From a virus, in the IMG/VR virus record IMGVR_UViG_3300034073_003434, positions 1-38,318 of that record: a stretch of DNA of 38,318 nt. One strand, written 5' to 3'. A program made the position numbers and the translations under genes. Under the pieces are notes generated by a model that had not been told where the DNA came from, made no database searches, and worked only from the letters and a program-made list of their open reading frames with translations. Shown in pieces: positions 17,841-24,911 of this stretch (positions are counted from its first letter, which is position 1; every line of letters begins with the position of its first letter).

Positions 17841-18136
17841 TGGGGATCATCCTAACAAACGCGGAGTTTGGCGCACACGTCCAGGGCGGCGTCATGCTGG
17901 GCTACCGCGCCCGGCTACACTGGGGCAACGCGCCCGGAGGCGCCTGGGACACGGCGTCGCCCGAGATCAGCCGGTCCGAGTGGCGCCGCCTCGTGGCCGA
18001 CTGTGCGCCCTCGGCGACGGCCGCCGCTACCGAGCTGGCGGCCGTGTGGCCCCAGTGGTGGGCCTCGCTCACGTCGTCGCAGCAGGCGGTGGTGGCCGAT
18101 GGGATGTACGCCTTCGCCGTCGTCGAGACGGCATAG
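17840..18136 (+). CDS. Hypothetical protein of the putative lysis cassette
   Basis: 98 residues; ATG at 17840 overlaps the preceding TGA and is served by GGAGG at 17831-17835. The sequence is Trp and Ala rich (RLHWGNAPGGAWDTASPEIS, AVWPQWWASLTSSQQAVVAD) with no transmembrane segment or cysteine-histidine catalytic set. It is translationally coupled to the putative spanin and followed by two membrane proteins, so a lysis-related role is inferred from context only. Confidence 0.6.
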   Translation: MGIILTNAEFGAHVQGGVMLGYRARLHWGNAPGGAWDTASPEISRSEWRRLVADCAPSATAAATELAAVWPQWWASLTSSQQAVVADGMYAFAVVETA

Positions 18137-18145
18137 GAGCTGAAG

Positions 18146-18619
18146 ATGGGCAAGAAGCTTAAGATTTCCGTCCTGTCCGCCTACCTCCTGTCCGCCGCGG
18201 CGGGCCTGATCGGCGGCTTCGTCGGCGGCGGCAGCGTGTCCGACGGCCCTGTCGACTACCTGCTCGACGCGGTCGCGGACGCCGCACAGGGCCTCGCGGA
18301 CGCGGGCGCCGTCGACTCCCCCGACGGGCGCTTCGTCGACGCCGCGGAGGCCGCGGAGATCCTGCGCGACCTCGTGACGAACCTGGACTACGCCGGCGCC
18401 CAGATCCCCGACGACGCCGTCTCGGTGCCCGTCCCGGGGTGGGCCGCACCCGTGCTCGGCTCGCTCGCGGTGCTCCTGTCTACCGGCGGCGGCCTGCTCG
18501 ACGTGATCGCCGCGGCGCTCCGGTCGCTCGCCGACGCGTGCCGCGACGGCGTGCTCGACGCGGGCGAGCTGCGCAGCACGATCGCGGCGATCCGGGCCGC
18601 AGCGGTGGACGCGGCGTGA
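18146..18619 (+). CDS. Membrane protein, holin candidate
   Basis: 157 residues. The N-terminus is basic (MGKKLK) and leads into a hydrophobic Gly-rich helix at about residues 8-31 (AYLLSAAAGLIGGFVGGGSV). A second hydrophobic segment lies at about 98-121 (PGWAAPVLGSLAVLLSTGGG), with an acidic soluble part between them. Two membrane spans near small membrane proteins suggest a holin or antiholin, or a membrane-anchored structural protein. GGAGC precedes the ATG. The stop overlaps the next GTG (GTGA). Confidence 0.55.
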   Translation: MGKKLKISVLSAYLLSAAAGLIGGFVGGGSVSDGPVDYLLDAVADAAQGLADAGAVDSPDGRFVDAAEAAEILRDLVTNLDYAGAQIPDDAVSVPVPGWAAPVLGSLAVLLSTGGGLLDVIAAALRSLADACRDGVLDAGELRSTIAAIRAAAVDAA

Positions 18620-18867
18620 CGCCCGAGCCCTGCGCCGACCCCCGCCTGACCCTCGGCGCCGGCCTGTCGGCGCTCGCGTCCGCGCTCGTCGCCGCCGCGT
18701 GGCCGGGCTGGGTGGGCGTCGGGCTGATCCTCGGCGCCGCCGTGGCGCTGCTCCTGACGGCCGCGTGGGCGCTGCGGGCTCGACAGCCGGTGACCGGCGT
18801 GGCCGTCGCCGACGACGCCCACGAGCCGCCCGCCGTACGCGACGCCTTGCGCGCGCTCGGGGGCTGA
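18616..18867 (+). CDS. Two-span membrane protein, holin candidate
   Basis: 83 residues from a GTG overlapping the preceding stop. Two adjacent transmembrane helices (LGAGLSALASALVAAAWPG and WVGVGLILGAAVALLLTAAW) with a very short turn are followed by a soluble charged tail (DDAHEPPAVRDALRALGG). Size and hairpin topology match class II holins, which set lysis timing. It is the last gene of the cassette; the convergent minus-strand gene ends seven bases away. Confidence 0.6.
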   Translation: MTPEPCADPRLTLGAGLSALASALVAAAWPGWVGVGLILGAAVALLLTAAWALRARQPVTGVAVADDAHEPPAVRDALRALGG

Positions 18868-18874
18868 CGTGGCC

Positions 18875-19174
18875 TCACTTCGGAGCGGTGACGACCACGA
18901 CCTCCCGACCGCACGCCAGCCGCTTCAGCAGGGCGGCGGCGTCGGCGATCACGAAGTGGGACACGTTCGACAGGTCGCCGTCGCCCCCGCGCGCGAACTC
19001 CGCGAACGTCATCGGGTAGAACATCGACCCGGCCACGCCGGGAAGCGCCCAGACGCGCCGCGCCTCGGCCTTGTCGGTGACGACCAACAGGGCCCGCATG
19101 GCCTCGCGGTTCAGCTCCTGGATCGTCGCGATAGCCTCGGTCGTCTTGTCCCCGTTGGTCGTGATCGTGCGCAT
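18875..19174 (-). CDS. Hypothetical protein
   Basis: 99 residues; AGGAGC lies upstream of the ATG at 19174. Mixed alpha/beta sequence: a helix (TTEAIATIQELNREAMRALL), a strand-like LLVVTDKAEARRVWALPG, MTFAEFARGG, and a last strand REVVVVTAPK. No catalytic or metal-binding pattern stands out. It lies convergent to the holin-like gene and downstream of another leftward gene across a hairpin (GCCCCCGCGGGGGC near 19238). Confidence 0.55.
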   Translation of the reverse strand: MRTITTNGDKTTEAIATIQELNREAMRALLVVTDKAEARRVWALPGVAGSMFYPMTFAEFARGGDGDLSNVSHFVIADAAALLKRLACGREVVVVTAPK

Positions 19175-19258
19175 CGTTGCTCCTGCTCGGTTTCGGCCGT
19201 CTCGGCCTCGTCAGCGCGGCAGGACAGCCGCGGACCGAGCCCCCGCGGGGGCGGCGGG

Positions 19259-19654
19259 CTACTCCGCGTCGTCGGGGGCGCTATTCCACCACCACCGGTT
19301 GCTGTGTTCGTCGGGGCTCAGGTGCAAGATCCCGCGATACGTCGAGGTCCGGATCTTGCCCGCGCGGCCGTACCGCCGGTACTCGACGCGCACCCAGCAG
19401 TATCGCGAGTTGTCCATGACTTCGAAGAACACGTTGCGCTGGTAGCTGTCGTGCATCCACGGGGTGTGCTCGTCCAAGGAGCCGACCTTCACGCGCCCGA
19501 GGCGCACCCACTTGGTGGACATCGCCCAGGGGCAGACGTGGCCGTCGGCGCGGATGGCGGCGAGCGCGTCGCTCGCGGCGGTCGTGCCGGTCTCCGCGTC
19601 GACCTCGGCGGCGATGATGTCGGAGATCTCGGTGTCGCAGGTGATGCCGTTCAT
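19259..19654 (-). CDS. Hypothetical protein
   Basis: 131 residues; the ATG at 19654 is chosen because AAGGAG is six bases upstream, although the frame is open to 19696. The first half is helical and acidic (CDTEISDIIAAEVDAETGTT). The second is strand rich and aromatic, with KWVRLGRVKVGSLDEHTPWM, YCWVRVEYRRYGRAGKIRTS and NRWWWNS. The aromatic C-terminal half could bind nucleic acid or carbohydrate, but no family is recognised. It begins 27 bases from copy b of the repeated promoter element. Confidence 0.6.
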   Translation of the reverse strand: MNGITCDTEISDIIAAEVDAETGTTAASDALAAIRADGHVCPWAMSTKWVRLGRVKVGSLDEHTPWMHDSYQRNVFFEVMDNSRYCWVRVEYRRYGRAGKIRTSTYRGILHLSPDEHSNRWWWNSAPDDAE

Positions 19655-19680
19655 GGTGTGCTCCTTCTCGCCGGGGCCCC

Positions 19681-19754
19681 GTGCCCCGCACACCATCTAT
19701 CTAGCCGCTTACGGCGCGCCGTCCATGGCGCAGTTGTCACAGAATGTCACGATG
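19681..19754 (-). promoter_or_regulatory. Repeated promoter/operator element, copy b
   Basis: 74 bases about 93% identical (five mismatches by eye) to 23047-23120. Read leftwards it holds a TAGATA -10-like box at 19703-19698 and, one helical turn apart, two TGTCAC repeats (19735-19740, 19745-19750) that would lie about 45-60 bases upstream of the start point, a usual activator position. A poor -35 (ATGGAC) supports activator dependence. The next leftward ATG is at 19654. Confidence 0.7.
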
Positions 19755-20075
19755 ACTGACGAGCACGACGCAGCCGACGCAGCCGCCGACGCCCTTACCG
19801 CGGGGCAGGTCGGGCACCTCGTGGCGGCGCTGCGCCAGCTCGCGGACGAGGCGCGCGCCACGCGCACGCAGCTCGCCGCCCACCTCGACGCCGACCGGGG
19901 CGCGGTCGAAGCCCGACGTCGCGCGTGGGATGCGGTCGCCGGATTCGCGGCGTCGATCCCCGGGCGCGCGCTGATGACGCTGCTCGGGGTCGTGCTCGCC
20001 GCGGGGCTGGCGCGGGCGCTCGGCCTCGATGCGGCGTACCTCCAGGCCGTCGCCGGGGTCATCGTGCCGGGGTGA
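19752..20075 (+). CDS. Hypothetical membrane protein with coiled coil
   Basis: 107 residues, alone on the plus strand among leftward genes. The acidic N-terminus (DEHDAADAAADALTAG) leads to a helical, probably coiled-coil region (AALRQLADEARATRTQLAAH), then a C-terminal membrane segment (ALMTLLGVVLAAGLARALGL). No clear ribosome binding site precedes the ATG, which overlaps copy b of the repeated element. The end overlaps the convergent gene by 17 bases. The tail-anchored layout could suit a lysis or exclusion role, but function is unknown. Confidence 0.45.
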   Translation: MTDEHDAADAAADALTAGQVGHLVAALRQLADEARATRTQLAAHLDADRGAVEARRRAWDAVAGFAASIPGRALMTLLGVVLAAGLARALGLDAAYLQAVAGVIVPG

Positions 20076-20418
20076 GGTCTTCGCCGATCTTGGCGGTCTC
20101 GCGGAGCTTTCGTAGCGCGGTCAGCCAGATCTGGACTGCGTTCACCTGCTCGTCCGGCGTCGGCCCGTGCTCCGGGCCCGGCTGGAGCGCCAGCCGGTCG
20201 AGGGTGCGCGCGCGGGTCTGCTCGCGTGCGAGGTGGCGCTTCACGGCGTCGTGCAGTGCCCACCGCCACCACGGGCCCCACCGGCACCCCAGGTCGGGGT
20301 ACCACGACGCCCGCGCCGCATCGAGCACCGCGCACACGTCGATGTCGTCGGCGATGTCGGGCCACCGCCGGACGACAAAGGCGCGGGCGCGTAGGTAGTC
20401 GCTGGTGGGCCAGGTCAT
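20059..20418 (-). CDS. Hypothetical protein, possibly sigma-region-2-like
   Basis: 119 residues starting at ATG 20418, overlapping the previous gene's stop (ATGA). The segment DVCAVLDAARASWYPDLGCR followed by WGPWWRWALHDAVKRHLARE resembles the sigma-70 region 2 pattern in which an aromatic-rich core helix ends in a basic helix. The rest is helical and charged. The sigma comparison is weak: length is short and no region 4 is present. It could be a phage transcription factor or simply a helical DNA-binding protein. Confidence 0.5.
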   Translation of the reverse strand: MTWPTSDYLRARAFVVRRWPDIADDIDVCAVLDAARASWYPDLGCRWGPWWRWALHDAVKRHLAREQTRARTLDRLALQPGPEHGPTPDEQVNAVQIWLTALRKLRETAKIGEDLTPAR

Positions 20419-20666
20419 GCCGGCCCGGCCTCGCCCATCGCCGCGGCCGGGTCGTCCGTCTCGGCGACGGCCAGCCGCATGCAGTGACGCACATGGAGGC
20501 GGTCGAGGTGCTCGACGGCGCCGCACGCCTCGGGCACCTCCCGCGCGGGCACGGTGCGCACGGGCCCGCCGTCGTCGACCTCCCAGGCGTCGCGGGGGCC
20601 GGCGTAGGTGGCCTGGACGTGCTCGACGTAGATGTGGGCGAGGGCGCTGTCGATGTCGATCTGCAT
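20415..20666 (-). CDS. Hypothetical protein
   Basis: 83 residues; AGGAGC is placed well before the ATG at 20666. The N-terminal IDIDSALAHIYVEHVQATYA reads as a strand and helix, followed by an acidic loop and a helix with clustered His and Cys (EHLDRLHVRHCMRLAV) that might bind metal, though no complete site can be defined. It is translationally coupled to the downstream gene by a four-base overlap. Confidence 0.6.
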   Translation of the reverse strand: MQIDIDSALAHIYVEHVQATYAGPRDAWEVDDGGPVRTVPAREVPEACGAVEHLDRLHVRHCMRLAVAETDDPAAAMGEAGPA

Positions 20667-20732
20667 GTGTGCTCCTGGCGATGTGGCGCCTGTGTGGGCG
20701 AGCCCCGCCGCGTGGGCCAGCGGGCCGGGTGA

Positions 20733-20948
20733 TCAGGTCAGGCGATACCCTAGACGGCTACGCCGCCGGTACTCGGTGACGTACGCCTCTGCGTGCTCCG
20801 GCGCGACGTAGGCCGGGGCACGCGCCTTGCCCCGCTCGGACAGCAGCCATACGCCGACGCTGCCGCCGTGAGAGTTGGTGGCCTTGTCCTGTGCGCAGTC
20901 CGACTGGGCGCGTTCGCGTGCCTCCTCCACGCTGGCCGTGATCTTCAT
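20733..20948 (-). CDS. Hypothetical small protein
   Basis: 71 residues from ATG 20948 with GGAGG upstream; the longer open frame to 21260 is shadow of the gene to its right. It has a Lys/Glu-rich first helix, one conserved-looking block NSHGGSVGVWLLSERGKARA, and a C-terminal helix ending YRRRSRLGYRLT. No family recognised. The start overlaps the stop of the upstream gene, so the two are coupled. Confidence 0.6.
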   Translation of the reverse strand: MKITASVEEARERAQSDCAQDKATNSHGGSVGVWLLSERGKARAPAYVAPEHAEAYVTEYRRRSRLGYRLT

Positions 20949-21397
20949 GGCGTCACCTCCAGCAACGCCACGCCCTCGAAGTCGGCGTAGCCCTCCAGCC
21001 ACAGGCGCCGCCGCGCCTCCGGCACCGTGTCCGGCGCTCGCCACTCCGACGGGGGCAGCGTGAGGCGCGCCAAGGCGTCCACATGCAGGCCCACGGAGCC
21101 ATTGCGGGCGTTTTCGAGGCCGTCCAGCATGGCGTTCTCGGCGCCGACGCCCCGGACGCCATCGAGCCACACGAACGTCGTCATCCCGCTGTGCCCGTGG
21201 ATCGCGCGTACCGCGTCCATCGACGTGTAGGTGGTGGTCGTAGGGTACGCTCCGCGCCACCGCACTACCACCGTTCCGTCGGCGAATTGCGCGCCATCGG
21301 CCACGTGGCCGATCCCCGAGACGCCCGTGGCGTCCCGGCGGCGCAGCACGGAAAATCGACAGGTGCTCGGCTCATCCTCTTCGTACTCTCGGCGCAT
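20945..21397 (-). CDS. Hypothetical protein with a phage-associated 'VSG-HVADG' domain
   Basis: 150 residues from ATG 21397, with AAGGAGG upstream. Residues about 10-75 contain FSVLRRRDATGVSGIGHVAD, then GTVVVRWRGAYPTTTTYTSM and HGHSGMTTFVWLDG. I recognise this pattern from hypothetical proteins of actinobacteria and their phages, where it is a small domain of unknown function. The C-terminal half (LARLTLPPSEWRA to YADFEGVALLEVTP) is mixed. This is the one accessory gene that hints at an actinobacterial link for part of the genome. Confidence 0.65.
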   Translation of the reverse strand: MRREYEEDEPSTCRFSVLRRRDATGVSGIGHVADGAQFADGTVVVRWRGAYPTTTTYTSMDAVRAIHGHSGMTTFVWLDGVRGVGAENAMLDGLENARNGSVGLHVDALARLTLPPSEWRAPDTVPEARRRLWLEGYADFEGVALLEVTP

Positions 21398-21402
21398 GTT
21401 GC

Positions 21403-21455
21403 CTCCTTCGCTCCGGGCTTGGGACCGGAGCTGCGGTTTAACGCCCCGAATGGGG
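21403..21455. repeat. Pair of GC hairpins between leftward genes
   Basis: GCTCCGG-N8-CCGGAGC (about 21410-21431) and CGCCCC-GAAT-GGGGCG (about 21441-21456) occupy the 68-base gap between two minus-strand genes, directly before the ribosome binding site of the 21397-20945 gene. No T-run follows. They may act as partial terminators, processing sites or leader structures. Confidence 0.5.
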
Positions 21456-21465
21456 CGCCCCTCAC

Positions 21466-21930
21466 CTAGACTGCCGCCAGCTCCCGCCGCGCCCGCTCGA
21501 CGGGCCGGACGTCGGGCCGGACCCAGGCCCACGTCACGCCCGCCAGCCGGGCGGCGTCGGCGCGCACGAGGGCCGCGCAGGCGTAGGGGTCGCCCTCACA
21601 GGCGACCTCGACGACGTACCCATCGGCGACGGGCCGGATGGTCGTGGTCGACCGCCCGCACCCCCAGGTCAGGGCGCCGTCGGCGTCGATCTGGGGCGTC
21701 GACGCGCCCCAGATCATGCGGTCGCCGCCCGACTCCGCGGCGGCCTCGCGCTCGGCCGCGACGTACGCCGCCGCGGTGTGGAGGGCCACCTCGCGCAGCC
21801 CACGGGGCGACGCGGCCCCGTCGAGCACGCCGGCCTCGAGGACCGGAGCGCCCGCGTTGGGCGCCCGCGCGGCGGCCAGCCACGCGGTGAGGGCAGCGGA
21901 CCAGGGCATGGGGTGTGAGCGGAACAACAC
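21466..21930 (-). CDS. Hypothetical protein
   Basis: 154 residues from a GTG at 21930 with GGAGG five bases upstream. The N-terminal half is helical and Ala rich, including LREVALHTAAAYVAAEREAA. The C-terminal half is strand rich: ALTWGCGRSTTTIRPVADGY, VVEVACEGDPYACAALVRAD, then a Trp-rich end. No catalytic motif or membrane span is visible and I do not recognise the family. It lies alone between hairpin-bearing gaps. Confidence 0.55.
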   Translation of the reverse strand: MLFRSHPMPWSAALTAWLAAARAPNAGAPVLEAGVLDGAASPRGLREVALHTAAAYVAAEREAAAESGGDRMIWGASTPQIDADGALTWGCGRSTTTIRPVADGYVVEVACEGDPYACAALVRADAARLAGVTWAWVRPDVRPVERARRELAAV

Positions 21931-22070
21931 GATAGCCTCCGATTAGCGGGCTTCCCCGCAGGGTTAGACGCGATACTGTCGCGCGGCTGGCCAGTGGGGT
22001 GGTTACCTTGCGGCGTCCGCTGGCACGGATCGCCGCCCCCAATGGGGCCCGGCCGGAGCCGGGATGGTGG
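21931..22070. other. Noncoding gap with GC hairpins
   Basis: 140 bases without a supported gene. It holds GCCCC-CAAT-GGGGC (about 22033-22047), a CCGGCTCC/GGAGCCGG stem next to it, and the GGAGG binding site of the leftward gene. A convincing -35/-10 pair is not visible, so the upstream promoter for the 21930 gene is unclear. Confidence 0.5.
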
Positions 22071-22511
22071 TCAGCGCCCGTTTTGCTCCCACCCTGCGCA
22101 GCCGTCGCCGACGTCGGCGGCGCGGAAGCGCTCCGCCGCTTCGATCTGGTCGGGCGTGCCGATCACGCGCATCCAAGCGAGCGCGTCCTCACGATCGGTG
22201 CGGCCCTGGGCCTGCACGGAGTAGGTGCGGTCCTCCCATCCATGCTTGATCCAGTACCAGAGGGCCGCGAGGCCCTCCGCCTCGCCCGCGACGTCGGCGT
22301 AGGTCATCTCATCGTCGCCGCCGACGTGATCGACGGCGACGATCTCGGCACCAAAGCGCGCGGCGTCGGCGCCGAAGCGCCCGATGTCGGCGCACCGGAG
22401 CCGGACGGGGACGACGCAGCGCCCGCGACCGCGCAGGGCGGCTCGGAGGGTCGAGGCCCGCTCGACCTCGGCAGGGTCGGTGATCTCGAAGCCGTAGGGG
22501 TGAGTCGTCAT
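22071..22511 (-). CDS. Hypothetical protein
   Basis: 146 residues with a strong AAGGAGA site before the ATG at 22511. Pattern: N-terminal ERASTLRAALRGRGRCVVPV, CADIGRFGADAARFGAEIVA, DHVGGDDEMTYADVAGEAEG, and a final charged helix region. There is no evident metal-binding set. The leader CGAAGGAGAGACACC before the ATG is identical to that of the 23017-22610 gene, suggesting duplicated expression modules. Confidence 0.6.
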   Translation of the reverse strand: MTTHPYGFEITDPAEVERASTLRAALRGRGRCVVPVRLRCADIGRFGADAARFGAEIVAVDHVGGDDEMTYADVAGEAEGLAALWYWIKHGWEDRTYSVQAQGRTDREDALAWMRVIGTPDQIEAAERFRAADVGDGCAGWEQNGR

Positions 22512-22609
22512 GGTGTCTCTCCTTCGGGCGCCCGTTCGGGGGCGCCTCTACGGGGTGATCCCCGCGGCTATGACGCCAGCGGGGCAGGTGGTGGCCGGGG
22601 CCGGGAGGG
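22512..22609. other. Intergenic gap with two hairpins
   Basis: 98 bases between two leftward genes. GGCGCCC-GTTCGG-GGGCGCC forms a seven-base-pair stem close to 22526-22546, and CGGGG-TGAT-CCCCG a five-base-pair stem near 22551-22565. They lie between the stop of one gene and the binding site of the next, where they could limit read-through. Confidence 0.5.
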
Positions 22610-23017
22610 TCAGGCCCAGACCGCGGTCTCGTCGCCCCCGATCGCGTACCCGGCGGCCTTGACGGCCTCGCGCAGTGCCGCGTCCTCGGTGCTCACCGCC
22701 GGGTCGTAGCTCACCGTGACGGTAAGCTGCGGCGGAACCTCCACGGTCGTGTCGGACGTCCGGTTGAACCCATCGCTCGACTTCTGGTACCAGGTCGACC
22801 ACCCCTTGCCGGGGTGGCAGGGGATGCGGAACCGGTTGCCCTCTTGCTCCGCCCACTCCGTCGCACCGGAGCGCTTGTTGCGGATCGATCCCTTGCCGCG
22901 GCTGCAATGGTCATAGCGCCCGGCGGGGACGATGACGGCTTCCAACGTGCGGGTGACGGTGACGAGCGTGGGCGCGGCGGCGGCGGTCATGGCGGCGATG
23001 TCGGCGTCGGTCAGCAT
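22610..23017 (-). CDS. Hypothetical protein
   Basis: 135 residues from ATG 23017, chosen for its AAGGAGA site; the frame extends upstream to 23062 without one. An N-terminal Ala-rich helix precedes strands TLVTVTRTLEAVIVPAGRYD and a polar, aromatic region (NRFRIPCHPGKGWSTWYQKS) that resembles a binding surface. The last part is VPPQLTVTVSYDPAV followed by a helix. I recognise no family. It begins 30 bases from copy c of the repeated promoter element. Confidence 0.6.
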   Translation of the reverse strand: MLTDADIAAMTAAAAPTLVTVTRTLEAVIVPAGRYDHCSRGKGSIRNKRSGATEWAEQEGNRFRIPCHPGKGWSTWYQKSSDGFNRTSDTTVEVPPQLTVTVSYDPAVSTEDAALREAVKAAGYAIGGDETAVWA

Positions 23018-23046
23018 GGTGTCTCTCCTTCGGTGGTCAGGGCTCC

Positions 23047-23120
23047 GTGCCCCGCACACCATCTATCTAGCCGCTCACGGCGCGCCGGCAACGGCGCAGT
23101 TGTCACAGAATGTCACGACG
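23047..23120 (-). promoter_or_regulatory. Repeated promoter/operator element, copy c
   Basis: Closest relative of copy b (19681-19754). Read leftwards it has TTGCCG and TAGATA 16 bases apart, plus TGTCAC repeats at 23101-23106 and 23111-23116. GGCGCGCC lies within the spacer. The nearest leftward ATG is at 23017. The 3-prime part lies next to the end of the primase gene, so the element also separates the early operon from the accessory genes. Confidence 0.7.
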
Positions 23121-23147
23121 CGAGAGACGACCACGGGCGCCACGCGC

Positions 23148-24194
23148 TCAAAACAGCGCTGTGCGCACGACGTCATCCCAAGTCCATCCGGCGCTATCGA
23201 GGTCCTTACCGTCGGGCGGCCGGACCCGTACCGCGCGTGAGCACCCGGCCGCGACCCGGCCGGCGTAGTGGTCGCCCTTGTCATCGGCGTCGGTGAGCAC
23301 CCACACGTCGGGCGGTAGGCAGGCGAGCGCGCCGATCGCCAGGAAGGACCCGGAGACTCCGCCGAAGACGGCGACGTCGGGCGGGGCGATCTGGCACGCC
23401 CGCAGGTAGTCAGTGACGCCCTCCACGACGATCGCGAGGTCGGTGGTCGGCGGCAAGCCGCGAAGCATCCGTAGCGCCGTCGTGTCAGCGAAGAACAGCC
23501 CGCGAACATCGTATCCCGTAGGGTTTCGGGTCTTGGGGTGCGCCTCGTCGGCGCGGCGACAGTGTACTGACCTCGTCTCGCCGGTGGCGTCGCAGAGCGG
23601 CACGACCAGCGGGTACCCGCCGGGCACCAGGTCCGCCGTGCGCCCTGCGACTGCCGATCGAGGGCGCGCAAGATCGACGCGCCCGAAGCGCTCGCCGAGC
23701 CACCGCCAGCCCGCGGCGCTGGCGGCGCTGCGCACCCGGCACGCGGCGCGGACGTCGGCGAGCTGCTCCGCGCTCGGGTAGCGGGGCGGCGCCTCGACGG
23801 GCGGGGCCGGCGGGGTGTAGGCGATGCTGCGGGCCGTCGCCGGGTGAGCCGGGTCAGGGGCCACCAGCCCCCGCTCGACTGCCCACGCCCGCGCGTCGTC
23901 GGCCTGCTCGGCGGTGGCCTCGCGGCTGCGACACCCGGCAAGCGCCCACGCCACGAGGTCGGCGCCGTCGCCCCCGGCCTGGCAGCGGTGGCAGCGCCAC
24001 CCGCACCCGGTGCCCGACACGCCCACCGGCCCGCGCCGGTCGCCTGCGGCCCGCGTCGTCGCCCGGCACGAGGGGCACGCCCACGTCGCGCGGCGGCCGG
24101 CCTCGAGCCCGAGCTGCGTGGCGAGCTCGGCCACCTGACGCTCCCCGAGCTCGGCCCAGACGCTACGGCGCACGGCGGCGCTCGCAGTACTCAC
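23148..24194 (-). CDS. DNA primase (zinc finger plus Toprim)
   Basis: 348 residues. An N-terminal zinc ribbon has C40-x2-C43 and C68-x2-C71 (CPSC, CHRC). A Toprim domain carries VVEGVTDYL with Glu258 (about 256-264) and DADDKGD (302-308), the metal-binding acidic residues of DnaG-type primases, and ends with DGKDL. It would make RNA primers at the replication fork. It is shorter than cellular DnaG, as in phage primases, and no helicase domain is fused; the DUF927 ATPase elsewhere could supply that. It is the last gene of the long early operon and its GTG start overlaps the upstream gene by 32 bases. Confidence 0.88.
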   Translation of the reverse strand: MSTASAAVRRSVWAELGERQVAELATQLGLEAGRRATWACPSCRATTRAAGDRRGPVGVSGTGCGWRCHRCQAGGDGADLVAWALAGCRSREATAEQADDARAWAVERGLVAPDPAHPATARSIAYTPPAPPVEAPPRYPSAEQLADVRAACRVRSAASAAGWRWLGERFGRVDLARPRSAVAGRTADLVPGGYPLVVPLCDATGETRSVHCRRADEAHPKTRNPTGYDVRGLFFADTTALRMLRGLPPTTDLAIVVEGVTDYLRACQIAPPDVAVFGGVSGSFLAIGALACLPPDVWVLTDADDKGDHYAGRVAAGCSRAVRVRPPDGKDLDSAGWTWDDVVRTALF

Positions 24195-24648
24195 GCCACG
24201 CCGTCAGGGTCTGCTCGACGTCGATGCGGGATGCGCCGCCCATCGACCACCCGGTGCGCACCGAGTAGCCGATGCTGTCTGTTGGCGCCGGCCCGAAGCG
24301 TGCGACGATTTGGCCGTTTGCGACGCTGGTTACGACGAGTTGTCGCGTCGCTGGCCACGTTGGATCTGGGTGCGTGACCACCGCCCGCGGCAGGCCGGCC
24401 GACTGCCCGGCCCACGTCTCCCGTCGACGGGCCTCCGCTTCGTCGCGCTCCACCCGGTCGCGCGCTTGCGCCGCGACGTAGACGGCCGCGTCGGCGAGCC
24501 GCAGCGCGTAGGCGGCGCGCTGATCGTGGGTCAAGCCGGGTAGCGCCTGGATCGCGGCGACCAACTCCTCCGCGTCGCGCCCTGCGGCCACGCACCGAGC
24601 CGGAGACCACCGCTCGCGCATCAGTTGGTACCGTGCAGGATCACTCAT
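24163..24648 (-). CDS. Hypothetical protein upstream of primase
   Basis: 161 residues; AAGGAGA precedes the ATG at 24648. The first 80 residues are helical and include DAEELVAAIQALPGLTHDQR and a coiled Arg/Glu stretch (ARDRVERDEAEARRRETWAG). The second half is strand rich (ATRQLVVTSVANGQIVARFG, SIGYSVRTGWSMGG) ending in a basic helix. No family recognised; it is coupled with the primase by a 32-base overlap and with the upstream gene by four bases. Confidence 0.6.
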   Translation of the reverse strand: MSDPARYQLMRERWSPARCVAAGRDAEELVAAIQALPGLTHDQRAAYALRLADAAVYVAAQARDRVERDEAEARRRETWAGQSAGLPRAVVTHPDPTWPATRQLVVTSVANGQIVARFGPAPTDSIGYSVRTGWSMGGASRIDVEQTLTAWREYCERRRAP

Positions 24649-24911
24649 GGCTGTCTCCTTGTGCGCCGCACGACGGCGGCAGGGTAGGCGGCTACCGGGC
24701 GGGGCTTACCGTCGGGGCCGCGGGACTTCTCGGCGACGGCCCAGAGCCACGCCGGCACCTTGCGTTCGGCACGGTCGCCCTCCCAGACGTCGCCGCGGTC
24801 GTCACGCCAGAGCACGATCACGCCCGGATCGGGCATCACCGTACCGCACCCGATCTCCGCGTGGTGGGTGTCCTGGGGTCTGATGCTGATGCGTTCCATG
24901 TGGCCGATCAT
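24645..24911 (-). CDS. Hypothetical small protein
   Basis: 88 residues from ATG 24911, preceded by GGGGGAGA; an internal ATG four codons in is possible. It begins with a short strand-turn set (MERISIRPQDTHHAEIGCGT), continues with PDPGVIVLWRDDRGDVWEGD (a strand pair around an acidic turn) and ends with a Lys/Arg-rich tail. The tail and compact beta pattern would suit a nucleic-acid contact, but there is no known motif. Confidence 0.55.
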   Translation of the reverse strand: MIGHMERISIRPQDTHHAEIGCGTVMPDPGVIVLWRDDRGDVWEGDRAERKVPAWLWAVAEKSRGPDGKPRPVAAYPAAVVRRTRRQP

